A stretch of 64,000 nucleotides of DNA from Alphaproteobacteria bacterium UBA7314 (GCA_002471575.1 DKQG01000034.1:170097-234096); one strand, 5' to 3'. Counted from the stretch's first letter, positions 1-10,073 are shown. Numbers and translations: made by a program. The notes: a model not told the origin generated them from the letters alone.

Positions 1-2
1 GG

Positions 3-272
3 CGGATCAGCGATTCGCTGGGCCGGGACAGCGACTACCCATTCCGCGAAAAATTCTGCAACCATTTCCACATTACAACGTCGGGCAATTTTTCCGATCC
101 CGCGATGCAATGCTCGATGATGGAAATGGGCATCGATCGCATCATGTTCTCGGTCGATTATCCGTTTGCGCCAAACATCCAAGGTACGGAGTGGATGGAG
201 CAGATTTCGCTTAGCCCGGATGACAAGAAGAAGGTCCTGCACGGCAATGCGGAACGCCTACTGAAAATGTAA
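3..272 (+). CDS. Amidohydrolase (ACMSD/gamma-resorcylate decarboxylase type), C-terminal part
   Basis: The open frame enters from the left edge and ends at TAA 270-272, so only about the last 89 residues are seen. It contains ITTSGNFSDPAMQCSMMEMG followed by DRIMFSVDYPF and ends HGNAERLLKM. This matches the C-terminal part of amidohydrolase-2 (PF04909) proteins, TIM-barrel metal enzymes that include gamma-resorcylate and aminocarboxymuconate-semialdehyde decarboxylases. The Asp of SVDYPF corresponds to the conserved metal-site Asp near the end of the barrel. The next gene starts 55 bases downstream on the same strand and may be co-transcribed. The substrate cannot be told from this fragment. 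Confidence 0.8.
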   Translation, partial: RISDSLGRDSDYPFREKFCNHFHITTSGNFSDPAMQCSMMEMGIDRIMFSVDYPFAPNIQGTEWMEQISLSPDDKKKVLHGNAERLLKM

Positions 273-327
273 GTACCCGGCGCGGGTACAGACGACAGAC
301 GATAAACACAGACCAAGGAGACAGCGC

Positions 328-3300
328 GTGGCCGAGGGCAGCGTGACGACGGACAAGTGGCAATTCTGGATCGACCGGGGCGGAACGTTTACCGATTTCG
401 TCATCCGTGCGCCGGATGGCAGGCTGTCGACCCACAAGCTGCTCTCCGAAAATCCCGAACGCTACAAGGATGCCGCGCTGCAGGGTATCCGCGAAACGCT
501 GGGAGTCGACGGTGATGCGCCGCTTCCCGAGGGCGTGATCGAGGCGGTCAAGATGGGTACCACGGTCGCAACCAACGCGCTGCTCGAACGCAAGGGCGAG
601 CGGACGGTTTTGGCCGTGACGCGCGGCTTTGCCGATCAGTTGCGGATCGGATACCAGAACCGGCCCAACATCTTTGCCCGCCGGATCGAACTGCCTGAGC
701 TGCTTTACGAATCCGTGGTCGAGATCGACGAGCGGCTGACTGCCGAGGGCGATGTGCTGACGCCGCTGGATGCGGACGGAGCGCGCGCCTCACTGCAGAC
801 GGCCTATGACGACGGTCTCCGGTCGATCGCGATCTGTTTCATGCACGGCTACCGGTATCACGATCACGAGGCCGACGTCGCGGCCATCGCGCGAGAGATC
901 GGATTCACCCAGGTTTCGGTCTCGCACGAAGTCAGCCCGCTGATGAAATTTGTCGGTCGTGGCGACACAACCGTCGTCGACGCCTATGTGTCGCCCATCC
1001 TGCGGCGCTATGTCGATCTGATCGCCGCCCAGACAGGCGATGCCCGGCTGATGTTCATGCAATCCAACGGCGGGCTGGCGGATGCACGGTTTTTTCAGGG
1101 GAAGGATTCGATTCTTTCCGGGCCCGCGGGCGGTATCGTCGGCGCGGCGCAAACGGCGCAAATGGCAGGCTACAGCAAGATCATCGGTTTCGACATGGGA
1201 GGCACGTCTACCGACGTGGCGCATTACGACGGCGAGTACGAACGCGCCTTCGAAACCTTGGTTGCGGGCGTGCGTATGCGCGCGCCGATGATGAACATCC
1301 ATACCGTCGCTGCGGGTGGGGGGTCGATCCTGCACTTTGATGGCTCGCGTTATCGGGTCGGGCCGGATTCCGCGGGCGCCAATCCTGGGCCCGCGTGTTA
1401 CCGGCGCGGCGGGCCGCTCTGCGTCACCGACGCCAACGTAATGCTCGGCAAGATCCAGGCGGAGTTTTTTCCTAGTGTCTTTGGCCCCAACGCGGACGAG
1501 CCGCTGGACGATGCCGTGGTGCGCGAAAAATTCGAGGCGCTGGCCGCCGAAATCGAGACCGCTACGGGTGACAGGCGCTCGCCGGTCGAAGTCGCCGGCG
1601 GTTTTCTCAAAATCGCCGTCGACAACATGGCTAATGCCATTAAGCAGATTTCCGTCCAGCGAGGCTATGACGTTACCGACTATACGCTTAATTGCTTCGG
1701 CGGGGCGGGTGGACAGCATGCCTGTCTGGTCGCCGACGCACTGGGTATGACACGGGTGTTCGTGCACCCCTTTGCCGGCGTGCTGTCGGCGTATGGCATG
1801 GGCCTCGCCGAGCAGCGTATCATCCGCGAACGCGCGGTCGAAAGGGCGCTCGACGACGCGTTGGTCGACGATCTGAATGCGGCAGTCGACGATTTGTCCG
1901 CCGACGGTGCCCGGGAAATGGAATCCCAGGGGGTCGAGGCATCGGAAATATCGGTGATTGCCAAGGCGCATCTACGCTACGAGGGCACCGATACGGCGCT
2001 GGTCGTGGATTTCGGATCAAGAGCGGAGATGCTTGAGACTTTCGAAGATGCGCATATGCAGCAATTCGGCTTCATTGCGCCGGAAAAAGGCAATGTCGTC
2101 GAGGCGATCACGGTCGAAGTGGTCGGCGGCGGCCAGGACGTGGCCGACGAGGAACTCGATCTCGACCCCGATGCCGAGCCGGCACAGCCGCTCGGACATG
2201 CTAATATGTATGCTGCCGGCGCTACCCGCTCGGCACCGGTCTACGACCGCGATACCCTGTCGCCCAGCGAAAAGGTGAATGGTCCTGCCGTGATCATCGA
2301 CTCCAATGCCACAACGGTCATCGAGCCGGGCTGGCAGGCCGAAATCACGGTGCGCAATCACATGGTGATTAACCGCGTCGAGGAGCGCCAGTCCGAGCAC
2401 GCCATCGGCACCGAAGCCGATCCGGTGATGCTGGAAGTGTTCAATAATCTGTTTATGTCGATCGCCGAACAGATGGGCGTTGTGCTGCAGAACACGTCGT
2501 ATTCCGTGAATATCAAGGAACGGCTCGATTTCTCCTGCGCCATCTTCGACAACGACGGCCAACTGGTCGCGAACGCACCGCATATCCCGGTGCATCTCGG
2601 CTCGATGAGCGAGAGCGTGCAGACCATCGTCCGCGAACGCGGCGAAGGCGTAAAACCGGGCGACGTGTTCGTCCTCAACGCCCCCTATAACGGCGGCACG
2701 CATCTGCCGGACGTCACCGTGATGACGCCGGTGTTCGACCGTGACGGTAACGACATCCTGTTCTACGTCGCGTCGCGCGGGCACCATGCGGAGATCGGCG
2801 GCAAGACGCCTGGTTCGATGCCACCGGATTCCCGGCACATCGACGAGGAAGGCGTTCTGATCGACAACTTCCAGCTGGTCGATCAGGGGCGGCTCCGTGA
2901 AAAGGAACTGCAAGAACTGTTCACGACCGCACCCTACCCGACGCGCAATTTCCACCACAATCTAGGCGACCTGAAAGCCCAGATCGCGGCCAACGAAAAG
3001 GGCGTGCAGGAACTGCGAAAGATGGTCGATCACTTCGGCCTCGATGTCGTGCTGGCCTATATGAAGCACGTCCAGGACAACGCCGAAGAAACGGTCCGCC
3101 GCGTCATCCAGAATTTGTCCGACGGCGAATACGAATACGAGATGGATTTCGGTGCCCGGGTTAAGGTGGCTATTACGGTCCACCCGGAAACGCGATCAGC
3201 CACTGTTGATTTTACCGGCACGTCGCCGCAGCAGGACAACAACTTCAACATCACCCACGCGGTCGCGGTCGCGGCGGTGTTGTATACATTCCGGTTGATG

Positions 3301-3945
3301 GTCGACGACGATATTCCGCTCAATGCCGGCTGTCTCAAGCCGCTCAACATTGTGGTGCCCGAAGACTGCATGCTGCGACCCAAGTATCCCGCCGCCGTGG
3401 TCGCGGGGAACGTGGAGACCTCGCAGGCGATTACGGATACCATCTTGGGCGCGCTTAGGCTGATGGGTGCGTCGCAGGGCACGATGAACAACTTCACATT
3501 CGGCAACGCCAACTACCAGTACTACGAAACCATCTGCGGCGGCGCCGGAGCGGGGGCCGGCTTCGACGGCACCGATGCGGTTCACACGCACATGACCAAC
3601 ACCCGGCTGACCGACCCGGAAATCCTTGAATGGCGCTTCCCTGTCATCCTGGACTCGTTCTCGATCCGGCGCGGGTCCGGCGGGACGGGCAAACACCGGG
3701 GCGGCGACGGCGTCACCCGCCGGTTAAAATTCCGCGAACAGATGACGGCATCGATGCTGTCGGGACACCGCATCATCCCGCCCTACGGCATGAACGGCGG
3801 CGGTGAAGGCAAGCTCGGACACAACTACGTTGAACGCCTCGACGGATCCGTGACAGAACAGGGCGGCACGGATTCGACGGAAGTGTATGATGGCGATGTG
3901 TACGTGATCGAGACGCCCGGCGGAGGCGGTTATGGTACGCCATGA
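328..3945 (+). CDS. HyuA-HyuB fusion, 5-oxoprolinase/hydantoinase family
   Basis: This 1205-residue protein fuses the two hydantoinase/oxoprolinase halves, as in eukaryotic-type ATP-dependent 5-oxoprolinase. The HyuA half (residues 1 to about 690) starts with WIDRGGTFTDFV and carries the sugar-kinase-like FDMGGTSTDVAHYDGE near residue 290. The HyuB half (from about 697) starts EVFNNLFMSIAEQMG and ends with the glycine-rich GGGGYGTP. Known members hydrolyse 5-oxoproline, hydantoins or related cyclic amides using ATP in the cytoplasm. The start is GTG at 328, preceded by AAGGAG at 315-320. Its stop overlaps the ATG of the next gene by four bases (ATGA), so the two are likely translationally coupled. 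The DUF1445 neighbour favours 5-oxoproline or a close analogue as substrate; that is inference. Confidence 0.92.
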   Translation: MAEGSVTTDKWQFWIDRGGTFTDFVIRAPDGRLSTHKLLSENPERYKDAALQGIRETLGVDGDAPLPEGVIEAVKMGTTVATNALLERKGERTVLAVTRGFADQLRIGYQNRPNIFARRIELPELLYESVVEIDERLTAEGDVLTPLDADGARASLQTAYDDGLRSIAICFMHGYRYHDHEADVAAIAREIGFTQVSVSHEVSPLMKFVGRGDTTVVDAYVSPILRRYVDLIAAQTGDARLMFMQSNGGLADARFFQGKDSILSGPAGGIVGAAQTAQMAGYSKIIGFDMGGTSTDVAHYDGEYERAFETLVAGVRMRAPMMNIHTVAAGGGSILHFDGSRYRVGPDSAGANPGPACYRRGGPLCVTDANVMLGKIQAEFFPSVFGPNADEPLDDAVVREKFEALAAEIETATGDRRSPVEVAGGFLKIAVDNMANAIKQISVQRGYDVTDYTLNCFGGAGGQHACLVADALGMTRVFVHPFAGVLSAYGMGLAEQRIIRERAVERALDDALVDDLNAAVDDLSADGAREMESQGVEASEISVIAKAHLRYEGTDTALVVDFGSRAEMLETFEDAHMQQFGFIAPEKGNVVEAITVEVVGGGQDVADEELDLDPDAEPAQPLGHANMYAAGATRSAPVYDRDTLSPSEKVNGPAVIIDSNATTVIEPGWQAEITVRNHMVINRVEERQSEHAIGTEADPVMLEVFNNLFMSIAEQMGVVLQNTSYSVNIKERLDFSCAIFDNDGQLVANAPHIPVHLGSMSESVQTIVRERGEGVKPGDVFVLNAPYNGGTHLPDVTVMTPVFDRDGNDILFYVASRGHHAEIGGKTPGSMPPDSRHIDEEGVLIDNFQLVDQGRLREKELQELFTTAPYPTRNFHHNLGDLKAQIAANEKGVQELRKMVDHFGLDVVLAYMKHVQDNAEETVRRVIQNLSDGEYEYEMDFGARVKVAITVHPETRSATVDFTGTSPQQDNNFNITHAVAVAAVLYTFRLMVDDDIPLNAGCLKPLNIVVPEDCMLRPKYPAAVVAGNVETSQAITDTILGALRLMGASQGTMNNFTFGNANYQYYETICGGAGAGAGFDGTDAVHTHMTNTRLTDPEILEWRFPVILDSFSIRRGSGGTGKHRGGDGVTRRLKFREQMTASMLSGHRIIPPYGMNGGGEGKLGHNYVERLDGSVTEQGGTDSTEVYDGDVYVIETPGGGGYGTP

Positions 3946-4724
3946 CGTTCTATGAAAAACCCACCGATCTGCGGGCCGCCTGCCGCACAGGCGACTATGA
4001 CGGCCCGACATCCGGCCACGCACAGGGCTATGTGCAGGCCAATATGGTTATCCTGCCTGCCGCCGATGCGGCAGAATTCAGGCAGTTCTGCAAAAAAAAC
4101 CCAAAGCCGTGCCCGGTGCTGGAAATTCTCGATCCCGGCGACCCCGAGCCGAAAAATTGTGCGCCGGGTGCCGATATCCGCACCGATCTGTCGCGTTATC
4201 GTGTTTTTCGCGACGGCGAACCGGTAGGTGACGTCACCGATATTTCAGACGTGTGGGAGGACGATTTCGTGACCTTTCTGCTCGGCTGTTCCTTCACTGC
4301 CGAAGAGGCGCTGATCGCCGCCGGGCTGGAGCCGCGTCACATCAAGGAAACCGGCATCGTGCCGATGTTCCGCACCACAAAATCGACCGAAGGCGCTGGC
4401 AAATTCACCGGTCCCTTCGTCGTCAGCATGCGGCCCTATACACCGGAGGATGCGCAGCGCGCCGCCGACGTGACCGAAAAGTATCCGATGGCTCATGGCG
4501 GGCCGATCCAGATCGGGAGTCCGGACGCGCTCGGCATCCGTGACATTAACGCGCCCGAATATGGCGAGCCGGTCACCATCGAGGACGGTGAGGTGCCGGT
4601 GTTCTGGGCCTGTGGCGTCACCCCGCAGGAAGCCATCCGCAATGCCAAACCTCGGATCGCGGTCACCCATGCGCCGGGGTACATGTTTGTCTCCGATCTC
4701 GAGTCGGACAGCGGGAAGGTCTGA
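3942..4724 (+). CDS. DUF1445 protein, putative hydro-lyase / D-glutamate cyclase family
   Basis: This 260-residue protein is typical in length for the YcsI-like DUF1445 family. Recognisable segments are SGHAQGYVQANMVILP near residue 24, FLLGCSFTAEEALIAAG near 112, RPYTPEDAQRAADVTEKYP near 165, HGGPIQIG near 185 and VFWACGVTPQEA near 222. The mammalian homologous domain, D-glutamate cyclase, converts D-glutamate to 5-oxo-D-proline, and bacterial YcsI lies near 5-oxoprolinase genes in Bacillus. Here it overlaps a 5-oxoprolinase-type gene by four bases and is followed three bases later by a D-2-hydroxyacid dehydrogenase. The family assignment is firm; the reaction in this organism is inferred. 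Confidence 0.88.
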   Translation: MTFYEKPTDLRAACRTGDYDGPTSGHAQGYVQANMVILPAADAAEFRQFCKKNPKPCPVLEILDPGDPEPKNCAPGADIRTDLSRYRVFRDGEPVGDVTDISDVWEDDFVTFLLGCSFTAEEALIAAGLEPRHIKETGIVPMFRTTKSTEGAGKFTGPFVVSMRPYTPEDAQRAADVTEKYPMAHGGPIQIGSPDALGIRDINAPEYGEPVTIEDGEVPVFWACGVTPQEAIRNAKPRIAVTHAPGYMFVSDLESDSGKV

Positions 4725-4727
4725 AGG

Positions 4728-6116
4728 ATGGATGGCGACGCGGGCCAGATCGGGACGGCGGTCGATATCCTGCGGCAGCGGTTTGGAGATCGGCTGACCA
4801 CCAATGACACGATCCGGGACCGTCACGGGACCGACGAATCCTATCACGCGCCGAAAGCGCCCGATGCCGTGGTGTTCCCCCAAACCCGTGAGGAGGTGCA
4901 GGAAATCGTCCGGATCTGTGCCGGACACCGCACTCCGATTATACCGTTCGGGGTCGGCACGTCGCTTGAAGGCCACATCGCGGCACTGCAGGGCGGTGTC
5001 AGTATCGATCTTGGGCAGTTGAATTCGGTCTTTCGGGTCAACGCCGCTGATCTCGACGTCACTGTCGAAGCCGGCGTGACGCGCAAACAACTGAATAAGC
5101 ACCTGCGCGATACGGGCCTGTTCTTTCCCATCGATCCCGGCGCGGACGCGACAATCGGCGGCATGTCGGCGACGCGGGCATCGGGGACCAACGCCGTGCG
5201 TTACGGCACGATGCGCGAAAACGTCCTGTCGCTGGGAGTGGTGCTGCCGGACGGGAAATACATCCGCACAGGCAAGCGGGCGCGGAAGTCGTCCGCCGGT
5301 TACGATCTTACCCGTATGTTCGTCGGTTCCGAGGGCACGCTTGGCGTCATCACAGACATCACGCTCCGGCTTTACGGCATACCGGAAATGATTTCATCGG
5401 CGATCTGCACCTATCCGACCGTCGACGATGCGGTCAACACGGTCATTCTGACCATCCAGTCCGGTGTACCGATCGCCCGGATCGAGCTGATCGACGAGGT
5501 TCAGATGCAGGCGCTAAACAAGTTCGCCGGTTTGGGATATGCGGAATGGCCCACGCTGTTCTTCGAATTTCATGGCACCGAGGCCGGAGTTGCCGAACAG
5601 ATCGAAAGCGTCAAAACCATCAGCGACGATTTTGGCGGGGCCGATTTCGCCTGGGCCAGCAAGGCGGAGGATCGCTCGAAGCTATGGCAGGCGCGGCACG
5701 ACGCGCATTACGCGAATATGCAGCTACGCCCGGGTGCGAAGGCGTGGCCTACCGATGTCTGCGTACCTATATCACGCCTCGGCGAATGCATTGCGGAGAC
5801 GCGGAAGGACATCGAAGAATCCGGCCTGCTCGCACCTATTGTCGGCCATGTCGGCGACGGAAATTTTCATGTCGACATGGTGCTGAACCCCGATGACGGG
5901 GACGAAGTTGCCCGGGCCGTGGCGCTAAACGAACGGCTGGTCAGCCGGGCGCTGTCAATGGACGGCACGTGTACCGGCGAACATGGCGTCGGTTACGGTA
6001 AGATCGACAAGTTAGTCGAGGAACACGGCGAGACGGCGATAGACGTAATGCGCGGTCTGAAACAGTCGATCGATCCCCTGAACCTTATGAACCCAGGGAA
6101 GATCGTGCGGCTGTAA
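4728..6116 (+). CDS. FAD-linked D-lactate dehydrogenase/glycolate oxidase-type oxidoreductase
   Basis: The 462-residue protein has the order of the GlcD/DLD family. An N-terminal FAD-binding PCMH domain (about 35-215) includes PDAVVFPQTREEVQEIV, PFGVGTSLEGH and GGMSATRASGTNAVRYGTMR. A C-terminal FAD-oxidase domain ends with GTCTGEHGVGYGK and NLMNPGKIVRL. The closest known activity is D-lactate dehydrogenase (cytochrome acceptor), though members also use other D-2-hydroxyacids. The cap region resembles mitochondrial LDHD more than GlcD. ATG 4728 lies three bases after the previous stop, making it the third gene of a compact operon. The physiological acceptor is not evident. Confidence 0.9.
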   Translation: MDGDAGQIGTAVDILRQRFGDRLTTNDTIRDRHGTDESYHAPKAPDAVVFPQTREEVQEIVRICAGHRTPIIPFGVGTSLEGHIAALQGGVSIDLGQLNSVFRVNAADLDVTVEAGVTRKQLNKHLRDTGLFFPIDPGADATIGGMSATRASGTNAVRYGTMRENVLSLGVVLPDGKYIRTGKRARKSSAGYDLTRMFVGSEGTLGVITDITLRLYGIPEMISSAICTYPTVDDAVNTVILTIQSGVPIARIELIDEVQMQALNKFAGLGYAEWPTLFFEFHGTEAGVAEQIESVKTISDDFGGADFAWASKAEDRSKLWQARHDAHYANMQLRPGAKAWPTDVCVPISRLGECIAETRKDIEESGLLAPIVGHVGDGNFHVDMVLNPDDGDEVARAVALNERLVSRALSMDGTCTGEHGVGYGKIDKLVEEHGETAIDVMRGLKQSIDPLNLMNPGKIVRL

Positions 6117-6135
6117 CCAGCTACGGAAACTGCAA

Positions 6136-6324
6136 TCAGCGATGCGGGGGCGTTTCCCGCTTCTTGCCATCCAGTTTGCGAATACGATCGGTCTCCGTTT
6201 TCTGCGCCGTTTCCTTTTCAGACTTGGTACGGCCGAACCTGACGCGGTTCTCCGCTGCGCGCTTTTCCTTTTCGTGGCGCCTGCGTTTTTTGCGGAACTG
6301 GTTCAAATTTACGACATCCGCCAT
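6136..6324 (-). CDS. DUF4169 family small protein
   Basis: This 62-residue highly basic protein begins MADVVNLNQFRKKRRR and contains NRVRFGRTKSEK and RKLDGKKRE. That is the standard layout of the alphaproteobacterial DUF4169 family, whose members are about 60 residues and lack a known function. It has no signal peptide or membrane segment. It converges with the dehydrogenase gene and is divergent from the AsmA gene. From memory, DUF4169 often sits next to a ribbon-helix-helix protein and class I fumarase in alphaproteobacteria. Here those genes lie 4-8 kb away, so the association looks interrupted by the AsmA gene. Confidence 0.82.
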   Translation of the reverse strand: MADVVNLNQFRKKRRRHEKEKRAAENRVRFGRTKSEKETAQKTETDRIRKLDGKKRETPPHR

Positions 6325-6431
6325 TCAACTGCGTCCTTCAAACCGCAATATACAATCACTATCTTTAAACAATACCCAACTATCCAGCGTGCGAAAACCA
6401 AGCACGGCGCACGCTCGTCACGGAGGATCGG

Positions 6432-9400
6432 ATGAAAAAGGCTGCCTACGGCTTTGGCGGGTTTGTCGTATTACTTGTTGCCGCTGCGTTGATTGTTCCC
6501 AGTCTGGTCAACTGGAATTCCTACAAGGCCGAGATTGCCGCGGAGGCCCAGAAAGCAACGGGCAGGACGCTGGAAATCGCCGGCGATCTGGAACTCGGCA
6601 TTCTGCCGACACCGCATGTGCGTGTTTCGGATGTCCGTTTTGCCAATGTCTCGGGCAGTACGGCTCCGCACATGGCAACGCTCAAGGAGTTCCGGGCAAG
6701 CGTGAAACTGCTGCCATTGCTGACCGGCAGTGTCGAAGTTGCCAGCGTCGAACTGATCGAACCCGTGATCGAACTGGAAAAAAGGGCCGATGGTTCCGGT
6801 AACTGGGAGGTCTCACCGCCGGTAAAAGCCGGTGCGGGGTCCGGAACTAAAGAAGCCGGGCCTAGTGAAAGCGGCAAATCCGACCCGCAGGCGTTCAGCC
6901 TCGATCGCTTGCGGATTGAGCAGGGCACTGTCGTCTATCGCGATGCCGCCGCCGGAACGGTTCAGCGACTGGAAAATCTGGAGGCCGATCTGTTGGCCGG
7001 TTCTCTGCAGGGCCCGTTCACCGTCAAAGGTGGGGTTCGGATGATGGGTGTGTCTCTGACGATCGAAGGTCGTGTCGGGAGGTTCGCGGAGAAAAGCGCG
7101 GTACCCTTCGATATCGCTTTCGGGACACCTCAAACCCTGACCCGGATCAATCTGAAAGGAAATGTTACAGATATTGAAACGGAGCCGGTTCTTAGCGCGA
7201 CGCTGGACGGCAGGGGTGACAATCTCGGAGCGCTTGTCGGGGCGTTGTCAGCCCAACAAGCACCCGCGATCTTGGGCCAGCGGTTTTCGGTCGCCGCGTT
7301 GATCAAAGGCAGCGTCGATCATGTGAACGTCAACGATATCGGGATTTCTCTTGGGCAATCCAAGATAGAAGGCGACGTGAAAGTCCGTCTTGATGGGCCG
7401 GTGCAGGTTGATGCATCTTTGCGATCCAAAACCGTTAATGTGGACGAGTGGCTGACGGTGGCGGCAAAACCGTCTGCACCTGCGGCGCCGGCTTCCGTTT
7501 CCGGACCCGGCGCCACCACACCGGCTGATGGTTCGAAGGCAGTGGCAGACGAGAAAACGCTGTCTGGTGGTCTGCCGAACAATGTTCAGGTCAATTTCGC
7601 GCTCGATATATCCCAAGCGATTTTACGGAAGGGCAGCGTTCGTGATATCCGGGTGCAGGCAGGACTGGTCGACGGTGCGCTGATCCTCAACACATTCACG
7701 GCGACATTGCCTGGGTCGAGCCGGGTGAACGCGTCCGGCCGTATAACAGCGCCACAGGGCGTCATGATGTTTAAAGGTAAAACTTCGTTCCAGACAGCCA
7801 GCCTCCGGTCAGTGTTGCGATGGCTCGAGATGGATATTGCCGGTCTTCCCGCCGACAGGCTCCGCCGTTTTGCCTTTTCGTCGGACATGGTCGGCACGGC
7901 CCGGCAGGTTCAGATTACGAATATTGAGGGGCAGCTGGATGCCTCGCGGATGAGCGGCGGGATGACTGTCGCGTTACGAGAACGTCCGGCATTTGGCGCA
8001 AGCGTTAGCATCGACCAACTGAATATCGATGATTATCAGATTAAGCCCGCCAACGCACAGAAACCCGGGGCGGGAGGCGTCGCGCAGCCAAATGAGGGTG
8101 AAGTAGCCGCGCCCGTGACGGCAGAGCTGTCGTCACCGGGTCCGTTAGCGGCGCTAAACGAATTCGACGCAAATCTGCAGCTACGGATCGAAAACGTAAA
8201 CTACCAAAAGACGGCGATCCGCGGTGTCCGCGTCGATGGCAGCCTCTTGAATGGCAAGCTGACCTTAAGTGACGCTAGTATACGCAATCTCGCCGGCACC
8301 AGCATACGGTTGGCCGGAACGGTATCCGGACAGGAGGGAATCCCGCGGTTTAACGGTACGGTATCGGCTGCGTCCAACAACCTGACGGGTTTGCTCCGCG
8401 TCGCCGGGATTGAAAGCTCGGTATCGCCCCGCAGACTCGGAAAGATGCGCCTGACCGCGAAGACGAAGGTTACCGCCGAGCGGGTTACGCTCGACGCCGA
8501 TCTACAGCTTGCCGAGGCCCGGACCCGACTGACAGGCAGTATCGACGACCTGCCCGGAACACCGTTATTCGATATCTCGCTCGATAGCCGACATCCTGAA
8601 ATGGCGCGCCTCGCAGCACTGTTTTCCGACGGCCGCCCCGGTCCGAGGGCGGGTCCCCTGACTGTTAAGGCGAACGTGAAGGGCAATATGACCGCTCTAG
8701 ACGTGGCGGCAACGACTGGCATGAATGGAGGATCGCTGAAAATAGCAGGCAAGGTGAATGCATTGCTGACAACGCCACGGCTGGATCTCGGCGTCGATCT
8801 GAACCAACCGGATTTCGTCAAGTTCGTCCGCATGTTCGACCCTGGATATACGCCGTCGAAGCGCCGCCTCGGATCGCTCAAACTGACCGCCAAATTGCAA
8901 GGAACCGACCGTGATCTGTCGATCCGCAATCTGACCGGCAATGTCGGGCCGACCATGATTTCCGGTAGCGGTACTTATGTCGAAAAATCGCCCAGACCGG
9001 CTGTGAAGCTAGCCTTAAAATCCTCGGTAATCACGCTGAGCGATTATCTCGAAGCGTCGTCCCAGCTGTCCCGGCCGAGTAAATCGGCAACAGGTCAATC
9101 GGCTGCAGGCAGGCAGCCTGCTTCCCAACCCGGCAGTCGGTGGTCACGCGAAACGATCGATACGGGCGCCCTCGGTCTAGTCGATGCGGATATAGATCTT
9201 GGCGCGGATGCCCTGCTTTACAAAAGCTACCGCGTAAACCAGCCAAAAATTCTTGCCACCCTCAAGAACAGAATTCTCGATATACGACAGATTACCGGCA
9301 AGATGTTTGAAGGAAGTTTCGAGATGAAGGCCCGTATGGATATGCGTAAAACTCCGGATGTACAGTCGACGATCAAGGTTGTGAATGCCCGCGTCGATAA

Positions 9401-10070
9401 CGCATTTTTTGCCGGTGAATCTTTTGACGTCGAAGCCGGCAACCTTTCACACGATCTTACAATCAGATCGAGGGGCCAAAGCCAGTACGACATGATCCGC
9501 CGTTTGAACGGGAATGGTCAGCTCACGGTAACTGACGGTGTCGTGCGCGGGTTTGATCTGCGTGCGCTGACCCGGGTATTGAGAGGCGCGGACCTGGCGA
9601 ATTTGCTGAATCTTATGCCTGCCGCGATTGCTTCGATCGGAAAGACGAGGACCACCAAGTTTTCATCCCTTGAGGGAACTATCCAGATTGCCAACGGCGT
9701 GGTGTCGACCCGAGATGCCCTGCTCATGTCCGACGGTGGCGATATTTCCGCAGCGGGTACCGTCAATTTGCCGGGGTGGGACATGAAAATGATTGCGGAT
9801 ATTCGGCCGCGAAAAGTGCGGGAAATACCCAATTTGAGAGTCACTCTGACCGGTCCGCCCGATCAACCGAACGCCCGCTTCAATTTCGATGAACTGACAA
9901 AAGACTCGATCACGCGGGGGATCGGCGGTTTGCTGAAAAAGGTCCTGCCGGGTGTCGACTCAAGATCGAACCCCAGTTCAGGGTCGCGTTCCCAAAGTCA
10001 GCAGCAACACAGGAACTTGGATCCTACACAGGAATTGATCAAGAATATTTTCAGGGGGTTGGGGCGATAA
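6432..10070 (+). CDS. AsmA family protein
   Basis: This is a large 1212-residue protein with an N-terminal membrane anchor at about residues 5-27, followed by NWNSYKAEIAAEAQKATGR. It has the hallmark start of the AsmA domain, GRTLEIAGDLELGILPTPHV. Repeated beta-rich segments fill the middle. The C-terminal AsmA_2-like part has LNGNGQLTVTDGVVRGFDLR and a Ser/Gln-rich tail. AsmA-like proteins are inner-membrane-anchored periplasmic proteins of the bridge-like lipid-transfer superfamily, linked to outer-membrane lipid homeostasis. GGAGGATCGG lies immediately before ATG 6432 and supports the start. Low-complexity Ala/Pro/Gly linkers occur near residues 350-370. Confidence 0.9.
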   Translation: MKKAAYGFGGFVVLLVAAALIVPSLVNWNSYKAEIAAEAQKATGRTLEIAGDLELGILPTPHVRVSDVRFANVSGSTAPHMATLKEFRASVKLLPLLTGSVEVASVELIEPVIELEKRADGSGNWEVSPPVKAGAGSGTKEAGPSESGKSDPQAFSLDRLRIEQGTVVYRDAAAGTVQRLENLEADLLAGSLQGPFTVKGGVRMMGVSLTIEGRVGRFAEKSAVPFDIAFGTPQTLTRINLKGNVTDIETEPVLSATLDGRGDNLGALVGALSAQQAPAILGQRFSVAALIKGSVDHVNVNDIGISLGQSKIEGDVKVRLDGPVQVDASLRSKTVNVDEWLTVAAKPSAPAAPASVSGPGATTPADGSKAVADEKTLSGGLPNNVQVNFALDISQAILRKGSVRDIRVQAGLVDGALILNTFTATLPGSSRVNASGRITAPQGVMMFKGKTSFQTASLRSVLRWLEMDIAGLPADRLRRFAFSSDMVGTARQVQITNIEGQLDASRMSGGMTVALRERPAFGASVSIDQLNIDDYQIKPANAQKPGAGGVAQPNEGEVAAPVTAELSSPGPLAALNEFDANLQLRIENVNYQKTAIRGVRVDGSLLNGKLTLSDASIRNLAGTSIRLAGTVSGQEGIPRFNGTVSAASNNLTGLLRVAGIESSVSPRRLGKMRLTAKTKVTAERVTLDADLQLAEARTRLTGSIDDLPGTPLFDISLDSRHPEMARLAALFSDGRPGPRAGPLTVKANVKGNMTALDVAATTGMNGGSLKIAGKVNALLTTPRLDLGVDLNQPDFVKFVRMFDPGYTPSKRRLGSLKLTAKLQGTDRDLSIRNLTGNVGPTMISGSGTYVEKSPRPAVKLALKSSVITLSDYLEASSQLSRPSKSATGQSAAGRQPASQPGSRWSRETIDTGALGLVDADIDLGADALLYKSYRVNQPKILATLKNRILDIRQITGKMFEGSFEMKARMDMRKTPDVQSTIKVVNARVDNAFFAGESFDVEAGNLSHDLTIRSRGQSQYDMIRRLNGNGQLTVTDGVVRGFDLRALTRVLRGADLANLLNLMPAAIASIGKTRTTKFSSLEGTIQIANGVVSTRDALLMSDGGDISAAGTVNLPGWDMKMIADIRPRKVREIPNLRVTLTGPPDQPNARFNFDELTKDSITRGIGGLLKKVLPGVDSRSNPSSGSRSQSQQQHRNLDPTQELIKNIFRGLGR

Positions 10071-10073
10071 ACT

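Noticed and set aside
790..1971. Long minus-strand open frame (393 codons) opposite the oxoprolinase fusion
   Set aside because: It lies entirely within a well-supported gene, has no domain resemblance and reflects high-GC codon bias on the opposite strand.
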